NCBI GenBank assembly: GCA_051859505.1 | Contig: JBHYFN010000019.1 | Coordinates: 1-64,000, forward strand | Direction of reading: 5' to 3' | Length of the DNA stretch: 64,000 nucleotides | Source: JAFIEN01 sp051859505 | Lineage (GTDB): Bacteria > Pseudomonadota > Alphaproteobacteria > Rhodobacterales > Rhodobacteraceae | Shown: piece by piece, positions 9,301-16,321 of the stretch | Numbering within the stretch: position 1 is the stretch's first letter | Layout of the letters: each line of letters opens with the position of its first letter | Made by a program: the position numbers and the translations under genes | The notes under the pieces: generated by a model | Told to the model about the DNA's origin: nothing | Seen by the model: the letters and a program-made list of their open reading frames with translations, nothing else | Databases searched by the model: none

Positions 9301-12300
9301 CGCCAGGACAGGGCATAGCGGCGGTCGCGCAGCGCGGCGACGGTGTTGGCGGGCGGGGCGAGGACCTCTTCCAGCACGGCGCGGGAAAGCGGTTCGGGGT
9401 CGGCCTTGGCGGGCAGGGTCAGGTCGAGGACAGCGCAGGTCACGCCCGGAAACTCGCGCGGGATGACGCGGGCGGGGCCCATCACGGTCGCCTTGTCGGG
9501 ATAGCGTAGCGCCTCGGTGCGCACCTGCATCGCGTCCGAGGTGACGACGGTCAGATGGGGCGGCGGGGTGCCCTCTTCCGCCATGGCTTGGGCAAGGTAG
9601 AACAGGCTCCAGAAGCCCTGTTCCTGCGTGCGGTGAAAGAAGCTTGAACCCGGGCGGTGGCGTTCGTCGGCGGTGACAAGCCAGAGGTGCAGGATGCGGG
9701 TCGGCGTCCGGCCGCGCTGGGCAAGGTCGCGGAGCAGCAGGTCGTAGCTTTCCCGCCCGCGTTCGGGCGCGATGACCAGCCGGTCGTCATCCAGCCGGGC
9801 GAAGGTGTCGCCGGGGCGGATGGTCGTCACCACATGCCCCGCGCCGCGCAGGCGGGCGGCGACGCGCGCGCCGATCCCGGTATCATCCTCGAAGATCGCC
9901 CAGATCTGCCGCTCGGCCTCGGCCAGATCGCCGGTCACATCCACGTCGCAGGGCGCATAGGCGGGGGTCCAGGCGGGGCGATAGCCCCACTCTGCCGGGT
10001 CATCCTCGCGCATCAGCCACTGCGCTTGCTCCTCGACCGCCGGTTTGCCGGGTTCGATGAAATAGGTCTGGCGCTGGAACGGATAGGTGGGAAGCGGCAC
10101 ACGGTTCCGCCGTGCCTCGCCCCAGATCTGGGACCAGTCGAACCGGCCGCCGGTGGCCCAGAGGCGGCCCAGCATGGCGAGGAAATAGGTGTCGTCCGCG
10201 ATCTCGTCCTGCGGGTGGCGCAGGCTGCCGATCACCTGATTGGCGGTGATCGTCCCGTGCTGACCGGCGAGCGAGGACAGCGCCTTGCCGGGGCCGACCT
10301 CGATATAGACGCGGGCGGGATCAGCCGCGAGCGTGGTCAGGCCATCGGCGAAATGGACGGTGTTCCGCAGATGGGCGACCCAATAGTCGGGGTCGGTCGC
10401 CTGTTCATCGGTGATGAAGGCCCCGGTCCGGTTCGAGATGAAGGGGATCTGCGGCGGCGCAAGGCGGATGGAGCGGAGATAGGCGCGGAAATCGTCGAGG
10501 ATCGGGTCGAGCATCCGCGAATGGGCGGCGATGTCGATCGGGATGCGCTGGCAGTCGATCTCCTCGGCCTGAAGCCGCGCCTGCAGCGCGTCGAGCGCGG
10601 TGTTGGGGCCGGTGGCGACCGAGAGGTTGGGCGCGTTGACGGCGGCAAGGTCGAGGTCATCGCCCAGATAGCCGCGCAGCGCCTCGGCCGGCAGCGCGAC
10701 GGAGAGCATCCCGCCGGGTGCGACCGTATCGAAGAGGCGGCCGCGCAGGTGGACAAGGCCGATGCAATCCTCGAAATTCATCACGCCGGCAAGGCAGGCG
10801 GCGGTATTCTCGCCCATCGAATGGCCGATGAGGGCGACCGGCCTCACGCCCCAGGCCATCCAGAGCTGGGCCAGCGCATATTCCACGATCATGATGAGCG
10901 GCAGTTGCACCGAGGGCTGGCGCAACCGCGCCTCGGCTCCCGGATCCTCGCCCAGCCAGAGCGCGCGGATATCGTAGTCGAGCTTCGGCTCCAGCACGGC
11001 CAAACCCCGGTCCATCCAGTCGCGGAAGACCGGCTCGGTCTCGTAAAGGTCGCGGGCCATGCCGGCGTATTGCGCGCCGCCGCCGGGGAACATGAAGACG
11101 ATGCCGGGGTCTTCGGCCACGACCGAATGGGTGAACACCCGGCGGGGGTCGTTCTCGGTCAGAAGGCGGGCGGCCTCTGCATGCGTCTCGGCCACGATCA
11201 CGCGGCGCCGGTCAAAGGCGCGGCGGCCTTCCTTCAGCGTATAGGCCACATCGGCCAGCGGCTGGTCGGGGTGCGCGGTCAGATGCGCGGCAAGGCGGGC
11301 GCTGGCGTCATCCAGCGCGGCGCGGGACCGGGCGGAGAGGGGCAGGATCTGGAAGGGCCAGTCGCTATCTTCGCTTGCCGCGCGCGCGGGGGCCGCTTCG
11401 AGCACCGCATGGGCATTCGTCCCGCCCACGCCCAGCGAATTGACGCCCGCGCGGGGCGGGTGGGGGCGCTGGGGCCAGTCGGTCAGCCGGTCGTTCACGC
11501 GGAAGGGCGAGCCGTCGAAACCGATGGCGGGGTTGGGCTTCTCGTACCCCAGTGAGGGCGGCATCTGCCGGTGATGCAGGGCGAGGCTGGCCTTGATGAG
11601 GCTTGCGACCCCGGCGGCGGTATCCAGATGGCCGATATTCGTCTTGACCGAACCGATGCGGCAGAAATCGGACCTGTCGGTCGTCTTTCGGAAGGCCTCG
11701 GTCAGGGCGGCAACCTCGATCGGGTCGCCCAGATAGGTGCCGGTGCCGTGGCATTCGACATAGTCGATCGTGTCGGCCGACACGCCCGCCACCGCCTGCG
11801 CCTCGGCAATGGCCGCGGCCTGACCATCGACGGAAGGCGCAAGATAGCCCGCCTTGGCCGCGCCATCGTTGTTGACGGCAGTCCCCTTGATCACCGCCCA
11901 GATATGGTCGCCATCCGCCAGCGCATCCTTCAGCCGCCGCAGCACCACCGCCCCCGCGCCCGAGCCGAAGACGGTGCCCTGCGCGCGATGGTCGAAGGCG
12001 TGGCAATGGCCGTCGGGCGAGAGGATCTCGCCCTCCTTGAACAGGTAGCCGCGCAGTTGCGGCAGTTCGATGGTCACGCCCCCGGCAATCGCCATGTCGC
12101 ATTCGCCGTTCAGAAGCGATTGCGCGGCGTAATGGATCGCGACAAGCGAGGTGGAACAGGCGGTCTGGACGTTCACCGACGGGCCGGTGAGGTTCAGGAT
12201 ATGCGACAGCCGGGTCGACAGGAAATCCTTGTCGTTGCCCGTATGGCGCAGAAGGAACATCCCCGTCCCGTCCACAAGATCGCGGTTCGAGCAGATGTTG

Positions 12301-12713
12301 AAGTAGAAGTAACTGCCCATCCCGCAGCCGGCGAAGACCCCGATGGGGCCGGGGAAATGTTCGGGGGGATGGGCCGCGTTCTCCAGCGCCTCCCAGGCCA
12401 CTTCAAGGAACTGGCGATGCTGGGGGTCCATGATCGCGGCTTCCTTGGGCGAGAAGCCAAAGAACTCTGCGTCGAAATCGGCGAAGCGGTCGAGCGGCGC
12501 GCAGGCGGGAACGTAATCGGGCCGGTCGATCAGGTGCGCGGCCTCGCCCGCCTCCAGCAGTGCCTCGCGGGTGAGATGGCGGATAGATTCCACGCCGTCG
12601 CGCAGGTTCTGCCAATAGGCCCCGACCGTGTCGGAGCCGGGCAGATGGGCGGCCATGCCGATGATGGCGATGTCGGTATCGGACACCGATCCCTTTGAGT
12701 CCACGAATCCCAT
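6387..12713 (-). CDS. Type I modular polyketide synthase, KS-AT-KR-DH-ACP-TE
   Basis: 2108 aa. Domains: KS (8-440; C186 in QTACSTS, H322 in CHGTGT, H362); AT (about 535-830; GHSMGE with S632); a linker plus KR (about 1145-1350; GGFGGIG, FSSTST, Y1316, and an IDD motif suggesting a B-type ketoreductase); DH (about 1385-1640; H1402 and D1563); ACP (about 1735-1810; S1770 in DLGGHS); type I thioesterase (about 1845-2090; GGFSGG with S1916, late GDHDSM). DH follows KR, the reverse of the usual order. The DH motif is HX4GX4P, one residue longer than HX3GX4P. No ER or methyltransferase is seen. One full extension cycle plus hydrolytic or cyclising release is encoded, so it acts either as a single module or iteratively. 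Its 3' end overlaps the GT2 gene (ATGA). AT substrate is not predictable by eye. Confidence 0.95.
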   Translation of the reverse strand: MGFVDSKGSVSDTDIAIIGMAAHLPGSDTVGAYWQNLRDGVESIRHLTREALLEAGEAAHLIDRPDYVPACAPLDRFADFDAEFFGFSPKEAAIMDPQHRQFLEVAWEALENAAHPPEHFPGPIGVFAGCGMGSYFYFNICSNRDLVDGTGMFLLRHTGNDKDFLSTRLSHILNLTGPSVNVQTACSTSLVAIHYAAQSLLNGECDMAIAGGVTIELPQLRGYLFKEGEILSPDGHCHAFDHRAQGTVFGSGAGAVVLRRLKDALADGDHIWAVIKGTAVNNDGAAKAGYLAPSVDGQAAAIAEAQAVAGVSADTIDYVECHGTGTYLGDPIEVAALTEAFRKTTDRSDFCRIGSVKTNIGHLDTAAGVASLIKASLALHHRQMPPSLGYEKPNPAIGFDGSPFRVNDRLTDWPQRPHPPRAGVNSLGVGGTNAHAVLEAAPARAASEDSDWPFQILPLSARSRAALDDASARLAAHLTAHPDQPLADVAYTLKEGRRAFDRRRVIVAETHAEAARLLTENDPRRVFTHSVVAEDPGIVFMFPGGGAQYAGMARDLYETEPVFRDWMDRGLAVLEPKLDYDIRALWLGEDPGAEARLRQPSVQLPLIMIVEYALAQLWMAWGVRPVALIGHSMGENTAACLAGVMNFEDCIGLVHLRGRLFDTVAPGGMLSVALPAEALRGYLGDDLDLAAVNAPNLSVATGPNTALDALQARLQAEEIDCQRIPIDIAAHSRMLDPILDDFRAYLRSIRLAPPQIPFISNRTGAFITDEQATDPDYWVAHLRNTVHFADGLTTLAADPARVYIEVGPGKALSSLAGQHGTITANQVIGSLRHPQDEIADDTYFLAMLGRLWATGGRFDWSQIWGEARRNRVPLPTYPFQRQTYFIEPGKPAVEEQAQWLMREDDPAEWGYRPAWTPAYAPCDVDVTGDLAEAERQIWAIFEDDTGIGARVAARLRGAGHVVTTIRPGDTFARLDDDRLVIAPERGRESYDLLLRDLAQRGRTPTRILHLWLVTADERHRPGSSFFHRTQEQGFWSLFYLAQAMAEEGTPPPHLTVVTSDAMQVRTEALRYPDKATVMGPARVIPREFPGVTCAVLDLTLPAKADPEPLSRAVLEEVLAPPANTVAALRDRRYALSWRAAPLADTALPITEGSPVLITGGFGGIGQTVAEALIRRHRCPIVLVSRSPLPPREDWPAHIRRSADATARRIRAVQRLEQAGGTVLTLTADVSNVEEMRAALSEAEATLGPIKGLVHAAGVIDDAPILSKSVMGIEDVFTPKIHGTQVLDALFPDGRLDWMALFSSTSTVTAPAGQVDYVAANEYLNAFAKARAGGRTRVVAIDWGIWSGVGMAAEAMEARTGRTPPPAEPVEQPLIDAAGFDGEGNRLLTATWTPAARWMLDEHRTLRGDALLPGTGYLELVAEALAVQGEDGPFEIADLNFLRPLRTPDGEETQVRITLPRSDSGYGFRVESATAGAGFELNAEGDIRLLPLTPPPPLDLSAIAARLPAPERGTLQSPQEAHLKFGPRWRTLTETATGTDEGLARLRLPPPGAEGTSLHPGLMDLATGWAMGLIAGYTPSHLWAPVSYASVRVFGPLTEDVVSYARNAAPNRAEGQTATFDITLATPDGRVLVQITGFTIRRLDGALSFGAAPPAKTTGPRPLSPAEERLRHNLTQGIRPEEGADAFFRALGAGQPQVIVSSLPLDGLIAQAGAETEEASRTQSFDRPQMEADYVEPEGEIETRLAAFWQELLGVSKVGVNDSFFDLGGHSLIAVRLFAMVKKTFQVDFPISILFEAPTIRACAALIAEQGVVSGKSDSPAAAAKPQRRFTHLVPMHQGEGGPKTPFFLVAGMFGNVLNLRHLAHLLGTDRPFFGLQARGLYGDAEPHRDLAEAATDYLAEVRQVQPHGPYLLGGFSGGGITAYDMAQQLRAMGEEVAAVILLDTPLPQRRPLTRADRATIQWQEIRAKGPAYPLIWARNRIAWEIHKRRKRAPEALETPQFHDTAIEAAFYEAIARYHVRPWDGPLTLFRPPLVGKWEVAPGRWVSSERAYVLPDNDWTQYAPALEVFEVPGDHDSMVLEPNVRVLAARMKRVIEAAERARPERQAAE

Positions 12714-12795
12714 GCCAAACCCACCACCTTCCGCACCTTAGCATAGATACGGTTTGCGTTCTTTTTTGGGCAGAACCTGCTGCATCGGCCGCGTT

Positions 12796-14181
12796 CTAGC
12801 CGGCGGTCAGATGCCCAAGAGCGGCAATCGCCTCGCTGTTCATCGAGGTTGCGAAGGCCGAAATCAGCGCGCCGAACCCGAAGAAGATCATATCAGTAAA
12901 CGGGTCCCATGCGCCATGCGGCCTGAGCGCCCATGCCAGAACCGGGTAGGCAAGGGTATTGGCGACGCCAAGACCGATGATCGCCCCGGTCAGCCCGCCA
13001 AGCTGCAGGCCAATTCCAAGCCCGGCAACCACAAGAAGCGCACGGCCCAGCGTGAACAGAAAGAACCTGCGCGAATCGCCATAGGCCAGCACCGCCTGAT
13101 CGCTTGTCAGGATGATCAGGGCCGGCATCTGGATGGCTGCGATCATCACGACGATCCCCCCGGCATCAAGGTATCGCGCGTCATAGAGAAGATCGACCAG
13201 CCAGACACCGCCGAAGGCCAGCACCCCGTTCATCACGGTCAGGCCTGACAGCGCCACGAACCGCATCTTGCGAAGCCTTGCGCGGTTCGCGGGCGATTCG
13301 GCTGGCGGGCTTTCCCGATAAAGCGGGATCAGCAGCCGCCCCATGACCATCCCGCCAAGCATGACGGGAAAGGAGGCAAGGAAGAAGGCGATGTTATAAA
13401 GGCCGAAACTGCCAAGCGGCAGATAGGCCCCGATCAGAAGCTTGTCGGACTGGCTGATCGCAAAGCCGCAGAGCGTGGACAGGAAGATCCATTTGCCGAA
13501 GGTCACAAGCTCGCGCACGGCGGGCTTTTCCCAGGCAAGGCGATTGCGGTCTCCGGGCAGGAAACGGTCAAGCAGGATCAGATGGGTAAGCGTGGCCACC
13601 AGTCCGCTGATCACCAGCGCCCAGACCGATTGCAGATACCACGCCAGCAGGATCGCGGTCGAGATGCTGACAACCTGCTGGGCAAGGTCGATCAGGGTCA
13701 GACGGCCCGCGCGCATGTGCCTGTTGGCGGTCTCTTGCCGCGTCGGGAAAAAGCCCATCAGGATCAGGCCAAGGGCCGCGACCGGAAGATACTGCAGCAG
13801 GTCCGGTTCCGAATAGATATGCGCGATCGGCCAGGCCAGCAGCAGCGCCGTGATCCAGAGAAGAAAGCCCCGGATGATCTGGATCGTCCATGCCGTGTTG
13901 AGGAAGGCCGGATCATCGCCCCGCTTGCTTTGCATGATCGAGGGGCCGATCCCCACATCCGAGAACATCGCCAGACCCATCAGCACGACCGAGATGATCG
14001 CCATCGTGCCGAAGGCCTCGGGAAACAGGAGCCGTGTCAGGATGAGGTTCGACGCCAGACGGATGAACTGGCTGAAGGCGAAACCGCTCAGCGTGATGAC
14101 GGACGACCGCGCGGCCCGTTGAAGCAAGCCGTCCCCGCTCAGGATCTTGCGCATCGACAGCGTCACCGGCCGCGGCTCCAT
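12796..14181 (-). CDS. Wzx-type lipid-linked oligosaccharide flippase (MOP superfamily)
   Basis: 461 aa, the usual size for a 12-14 helix polysaccharide exporter of the RfbX/MATE-like family. It flips undecaprenyl-linked oligosaccharide from the cytoplasmic to the periplasmic face. Long hydrophobic segments run throughout, and the N-terminal region with SRL/TRLLFPEAFGTMA-type residues is characteristic of Wzx proteins. A second in-frame ATG at 14154 begins MRKILSG and would remove the overlap with the preceding GT2 stop (14163); neither start has a strong ribosome binding site. An 82-nt gap separates it from the PKS. With the ExoY-like transferase and the O-antigen ligase-like protein it forms a Wzx/Wzy-style export set. 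Confidence 0.9.
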   Translation of the reverse strand: MEPRPVTLSMRKILSGDGLLQRAARSSVITLSGFAFSQFIRLASNLILTRLLFPEAFGTMAIISVVLMGLAMFSDVGIGPSIMQSKRGDDPAFLNTAWTIQIIRGFLLWITALLLAWPIAHIYSEPDLLQYLPVAALGLILMGFFPTRQETANRHMRAGRLTLIDLAQQVVSISTAILLAWYLQSVWALVISGLVATLTHLILLDRFLPGDRNRLAWEKPAVRELVTFGKWIFLSTLCGFAISQSDKLLIGAYLPLGSFGLYNIAFFLASFPVMLGGMVMGRLLIPLYRESPPAESPANRARLRKMRFVALSGLTVMNGVLAFGGVWLVDLLYDARYLDAGGIVVMIAAIQMPALIILTSDQAVLAYGDSRRFFLFTLGRALLVVAGLGIGLQLGGLTGAIIGLGVANTLAYPVLAWALRPHGAWDPFTDMIFFGFGALISAFATSMNSEAIAALGHLTAG

Positions 14182-14984
14182 TCCTTGTTTCTTGGGCCGA
14201 TCCGGACGGCCGCGGCAACGCCGCCATAGGCCAGAAACCCAAGTGGGTCGCGCAGCGCAAGCCGCAGGATACCGGCCGGACCAAGGGGCAACTTGTCGTC
14301 ATTCGCAAGCAGCCCGGGGAACAGCTCTGCGATCTCTTTCACGCCGGCGTCCTGCCGCCGGCGCACGCGGACAAGGCGCGAAAAACCCTCGGCAATCGGC
14401 CAGTCATAGGGGGCGGGCACGGCGATCCTCTGGTCCGGGCGGAACTGCAGTCGGACATAGGTATCATCGGCGATGATCGCGGGAAAGTTGTCCCAGAGCG
14501 TCCGCCCCGGGGCATTCACCGCAAAGAGCCCGCACCCCGGCACGCCGCGCGCCATGAAAGGCACTTTCGACCAGAACCGCCCATAGGCCCGCGAGAACCC
14601 CCCCCTTGCGGTAATGCGCAGCGTTCCGCTGGCATAGGCGGGGTCCGGCCTGCTCAGGGCCTGTGCGATCTGTCGGGGCAGGTCCGGGCTGATGATGACA
14701 TCGGCATCCAGATACAGCCGGATCGACCCCCGCGCGGCGGCATCGCCCGCATTCAGCGCGCCGGGCTTGCCCCCGGCAGCCAGCTCGATCACCTGCAACG
14801 ACCAGCCGCGCGCGGCAAAGGCCTCTGCCTCGGCCGTTGCGCGCTCGGCGGTCTTGTCGCGGCAACCGTTCGGCACGACGATCACCTCAAGGCCCTGCGG
14901 AAGATCAGCCGAGGCGCAGATGGCCCGGAGGCAGGGGCCGATGATCTGCTCTTCATTGCTGGCGGGGATGATGATGCTCAGCAT
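14163..14984 (-). CDS. Glycosyltransferase family 2
   Basis: 273 aa from ATG at 14984 (MLSIIIPASNEE). The frame stays open further upstream but GT2 enzymes begin at this strand. Features: the donor-binding loop IIIPASNEE (4-12), AGGKPGALNAGDAAARG and LYLDADVII with the DxD motif. The C-terminal part lacks long hydrophobic helices, so it is probably a soluble or peripheral enzyme. It should add a sugar during repeat-unit assembly. Its stop overlaps the longest reading of the flippase gene, so the two are probably co-translated. It is head-to-head with the plus-strand GT4; 104 bp lie between the starts. Donor and acceptor unknown. Confidence 0.9.
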   Translation of the reverse strand: MLSIIIPASNEEQIIGPCLRAICASADLPQGLEVIVVPNGCRDKTAERATAEAEAFAARGWSLQVIELAAGGKPGALNAGDAAARGSIRLYLDADVIISPDLPRQIAQALSRPDPAYASGTLRITARGGFSRAYGRFWSKVPFMARGVPGCGLFAVNAPGRTLWDNFPAIIADDTYVRLQFRPDQRIAVPAPYDWPIAEGFSRLVRVRRRQDAGVKEIAELFPGLLANDDKLPLGPAGILRLALRDPLGFLAYGGVAAAVRIGPRNKEWSRGR

Positions 14985-15088
14985 CCGAAGGTCCGTGACG
15001 CTGCCGCAGCCGGCTTGAAAACCACTTTGACCTTGGGGCCCATCTGACAGAGATTGCCGACCAGCAGCTTTGAGAGCATCGGGCCCGG
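14985..15088. promoter_or_regulatory. Divergent intergenic region between GT2 and GT4 genes
   Basis: This 104-bp spacer separates two start codons facing away from each other, so at least one promoter for each direction should lie here or just inside the genes. I could not pick out a convincing -35/-10 pair by eye. It marks the point where the otherwise minus-strand cluster is interrupted by a plus-strand glycosyltransferase. Confidence 0.45.
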
Positions 15089-16303
15089 ATGGCACAATCT
15101 GGCAGGATCGGCTATCTTGTGCCCCAGTTTCCGGGGCAGACGCATATCTTTTTCTGGCGCGAGGTTCTCGCGCTCGAGGCGCGCGGCATCGAGGTTGTCC
15201 TGCTGAGCACGCGACCACCGCCCCCCGGCATCATCGCGCATGACTGGTCCGGGGCGGCGATGGCGCGGACCGTCTATCTGCACCGGCTTGATCCGCTGAT
15301 GGCCCTCTCGGCCCTGCCGGCCCTGCCATGGACCGAACTGCCGCGTTCCGGCGGCGCCGCCTTGCGTGACATGGCGATGTCTTTGGCGGCCGCAAGGGCG
15401 CTTGTTCGCGAGGCGCGCGCCCGTGGGGTCGAGCATGTCCATGTTCACTCCTGCGGCCGGTCCGCGCTGATCGCGGCCCTCGCTTCCCGGCTGGGCGGGC
15501 CAAGCTACAGCCTGACCCTGCACGGCCCGCTGTCCTACTTCGGCCCGGCACAGGGCTTCAAGTGGCGCGGCGCAAGGTTTGCCACCGTCGTGACCGAGCG
15601 GCTTCTGGGAGAGGTGCGCGAGACGCTTGGAACGGATGCGCCCGCGCGGATCGTGGTTCAGGCGATGGGGGTGGATACCGATGTCCTGCGCCGCGACGCG
15701 CCGTACCGGGCGCCGGCCAAGGGCGAGGCGATCCGGATCTTCTCCTGCGGCAGGCTGACGCCGATCAAGGGATTCACCGATCTTCTCGAGGCGGTCCGCC
15801 TCCTCCTTGATCAGGGCGAGCGGGTGACGCTCGAGATCGCGGGCGAGGATGATCTGGGCGGCAGCGGATACAGGGCCGAGGTCGAGGCGCGGATCGCGAC
15901 CCTGGGCCTTGGCGACCATGTCACGCTGCTTGGCGCTGTCGATGGGGCGCGGGTCCGGGCGGGCCTTTGCGCGGCGCATCTGTTCGTCCTCGCCAGCTGG
16001 GAAGAGGCGATCGGCGTCGCGCTGATGGAGGCGATGTCCTGCGGCGTGCCGACAATCGGCACGGCTGTCGGCGGCGTGCCCGAACTGATCCGGGACGGTG
16101 TGGATGGCCTGCTGGTGCAGCCGCGTGATCCGGCCGGGCTGGCCGATGCGATCCGCGATCTTGCCCGCCAGCCGAAACGCGCCGAGGCGATGGCCCAGGC
16201 CGGCCGGGCCCGTGTCGTGGATCGGTTCCGCGCCGACCTTGGGGCCGAAACGCTGATCCGCGAGGCCGGCCTTTCCACCGGGGTCACGACTGCCGGGCGC
16301 TAG
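15089..16303 (+). CDS. Glycosyltransferase family 4 (GT-B), exopolysaccharide type
   Basis: 404 aa. A retaining GT-B enzyme predicted to extend the glycan from a nucleotide-sugar donor. The N-terminal Rossmann half begins IGYLVPQFPGQTHIFFWRE, as in colanic acid WcaL/AmsK-like enzymes. The C-terminal half carries CGRLTPIKGF and the EX7E motif in EEAIGVALMEAM, followed by GVPTIGTAVGGVPELI. It is the only plus-strand gene in the cluster and converges on the gene for the secreted SGNH protein (18 nt apart at the stops). Opposite orientation means it needs its own promoter in the 104-bp divergent gap and could be expressed separately from the rest. Confidence 0.93.
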   Translation: MAQSGRIGYLVPQFPGQTHIFFWREVLALEARGIEVVLLSTRPPPPGIIAHDWSGAAMARTVYLHRLDPLMALSALPALPWTELPRSGGAALRDMAMSLAAARALVREARARGVEHVHVHSCGRSALIAALASRLGGPSYSLTLHGPLSYFGPAQGFKWRGARFATVVTERLLGEVRETLGTDAPARIVVQAMGVDTDVLRRDAPYRAPAKGEAIRIFSCGRLTPIKGFTDLLEAVRLLLDQGERVTLEIAGEDDLGGSGYRAEVEARIATLGLGDHVTLLGAVDGARVRAGLCAAHLFVLASWEEAIGVALMEAMSCGVPTIGTAVGGVPELIRDGVDGLLVQPRDPAGLADAIRDLARQPKRAEAMAQAGRARVVDRFRADLGAETLIREAGLSTGVTTAGR

Positions 16304-16321
16304 GGGATCCTGCATCCGTCC

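Noticed and set aside
756..12713. Reading the PKS/NRPS pair as a siderophore cluster (relative of Atu3671)
   Set aside because: The monooxygenase type fits, but no TonB receptor, periplasmic siderophore binder, ABC importer or iron box is seen nearby, and glycan genes surround it.
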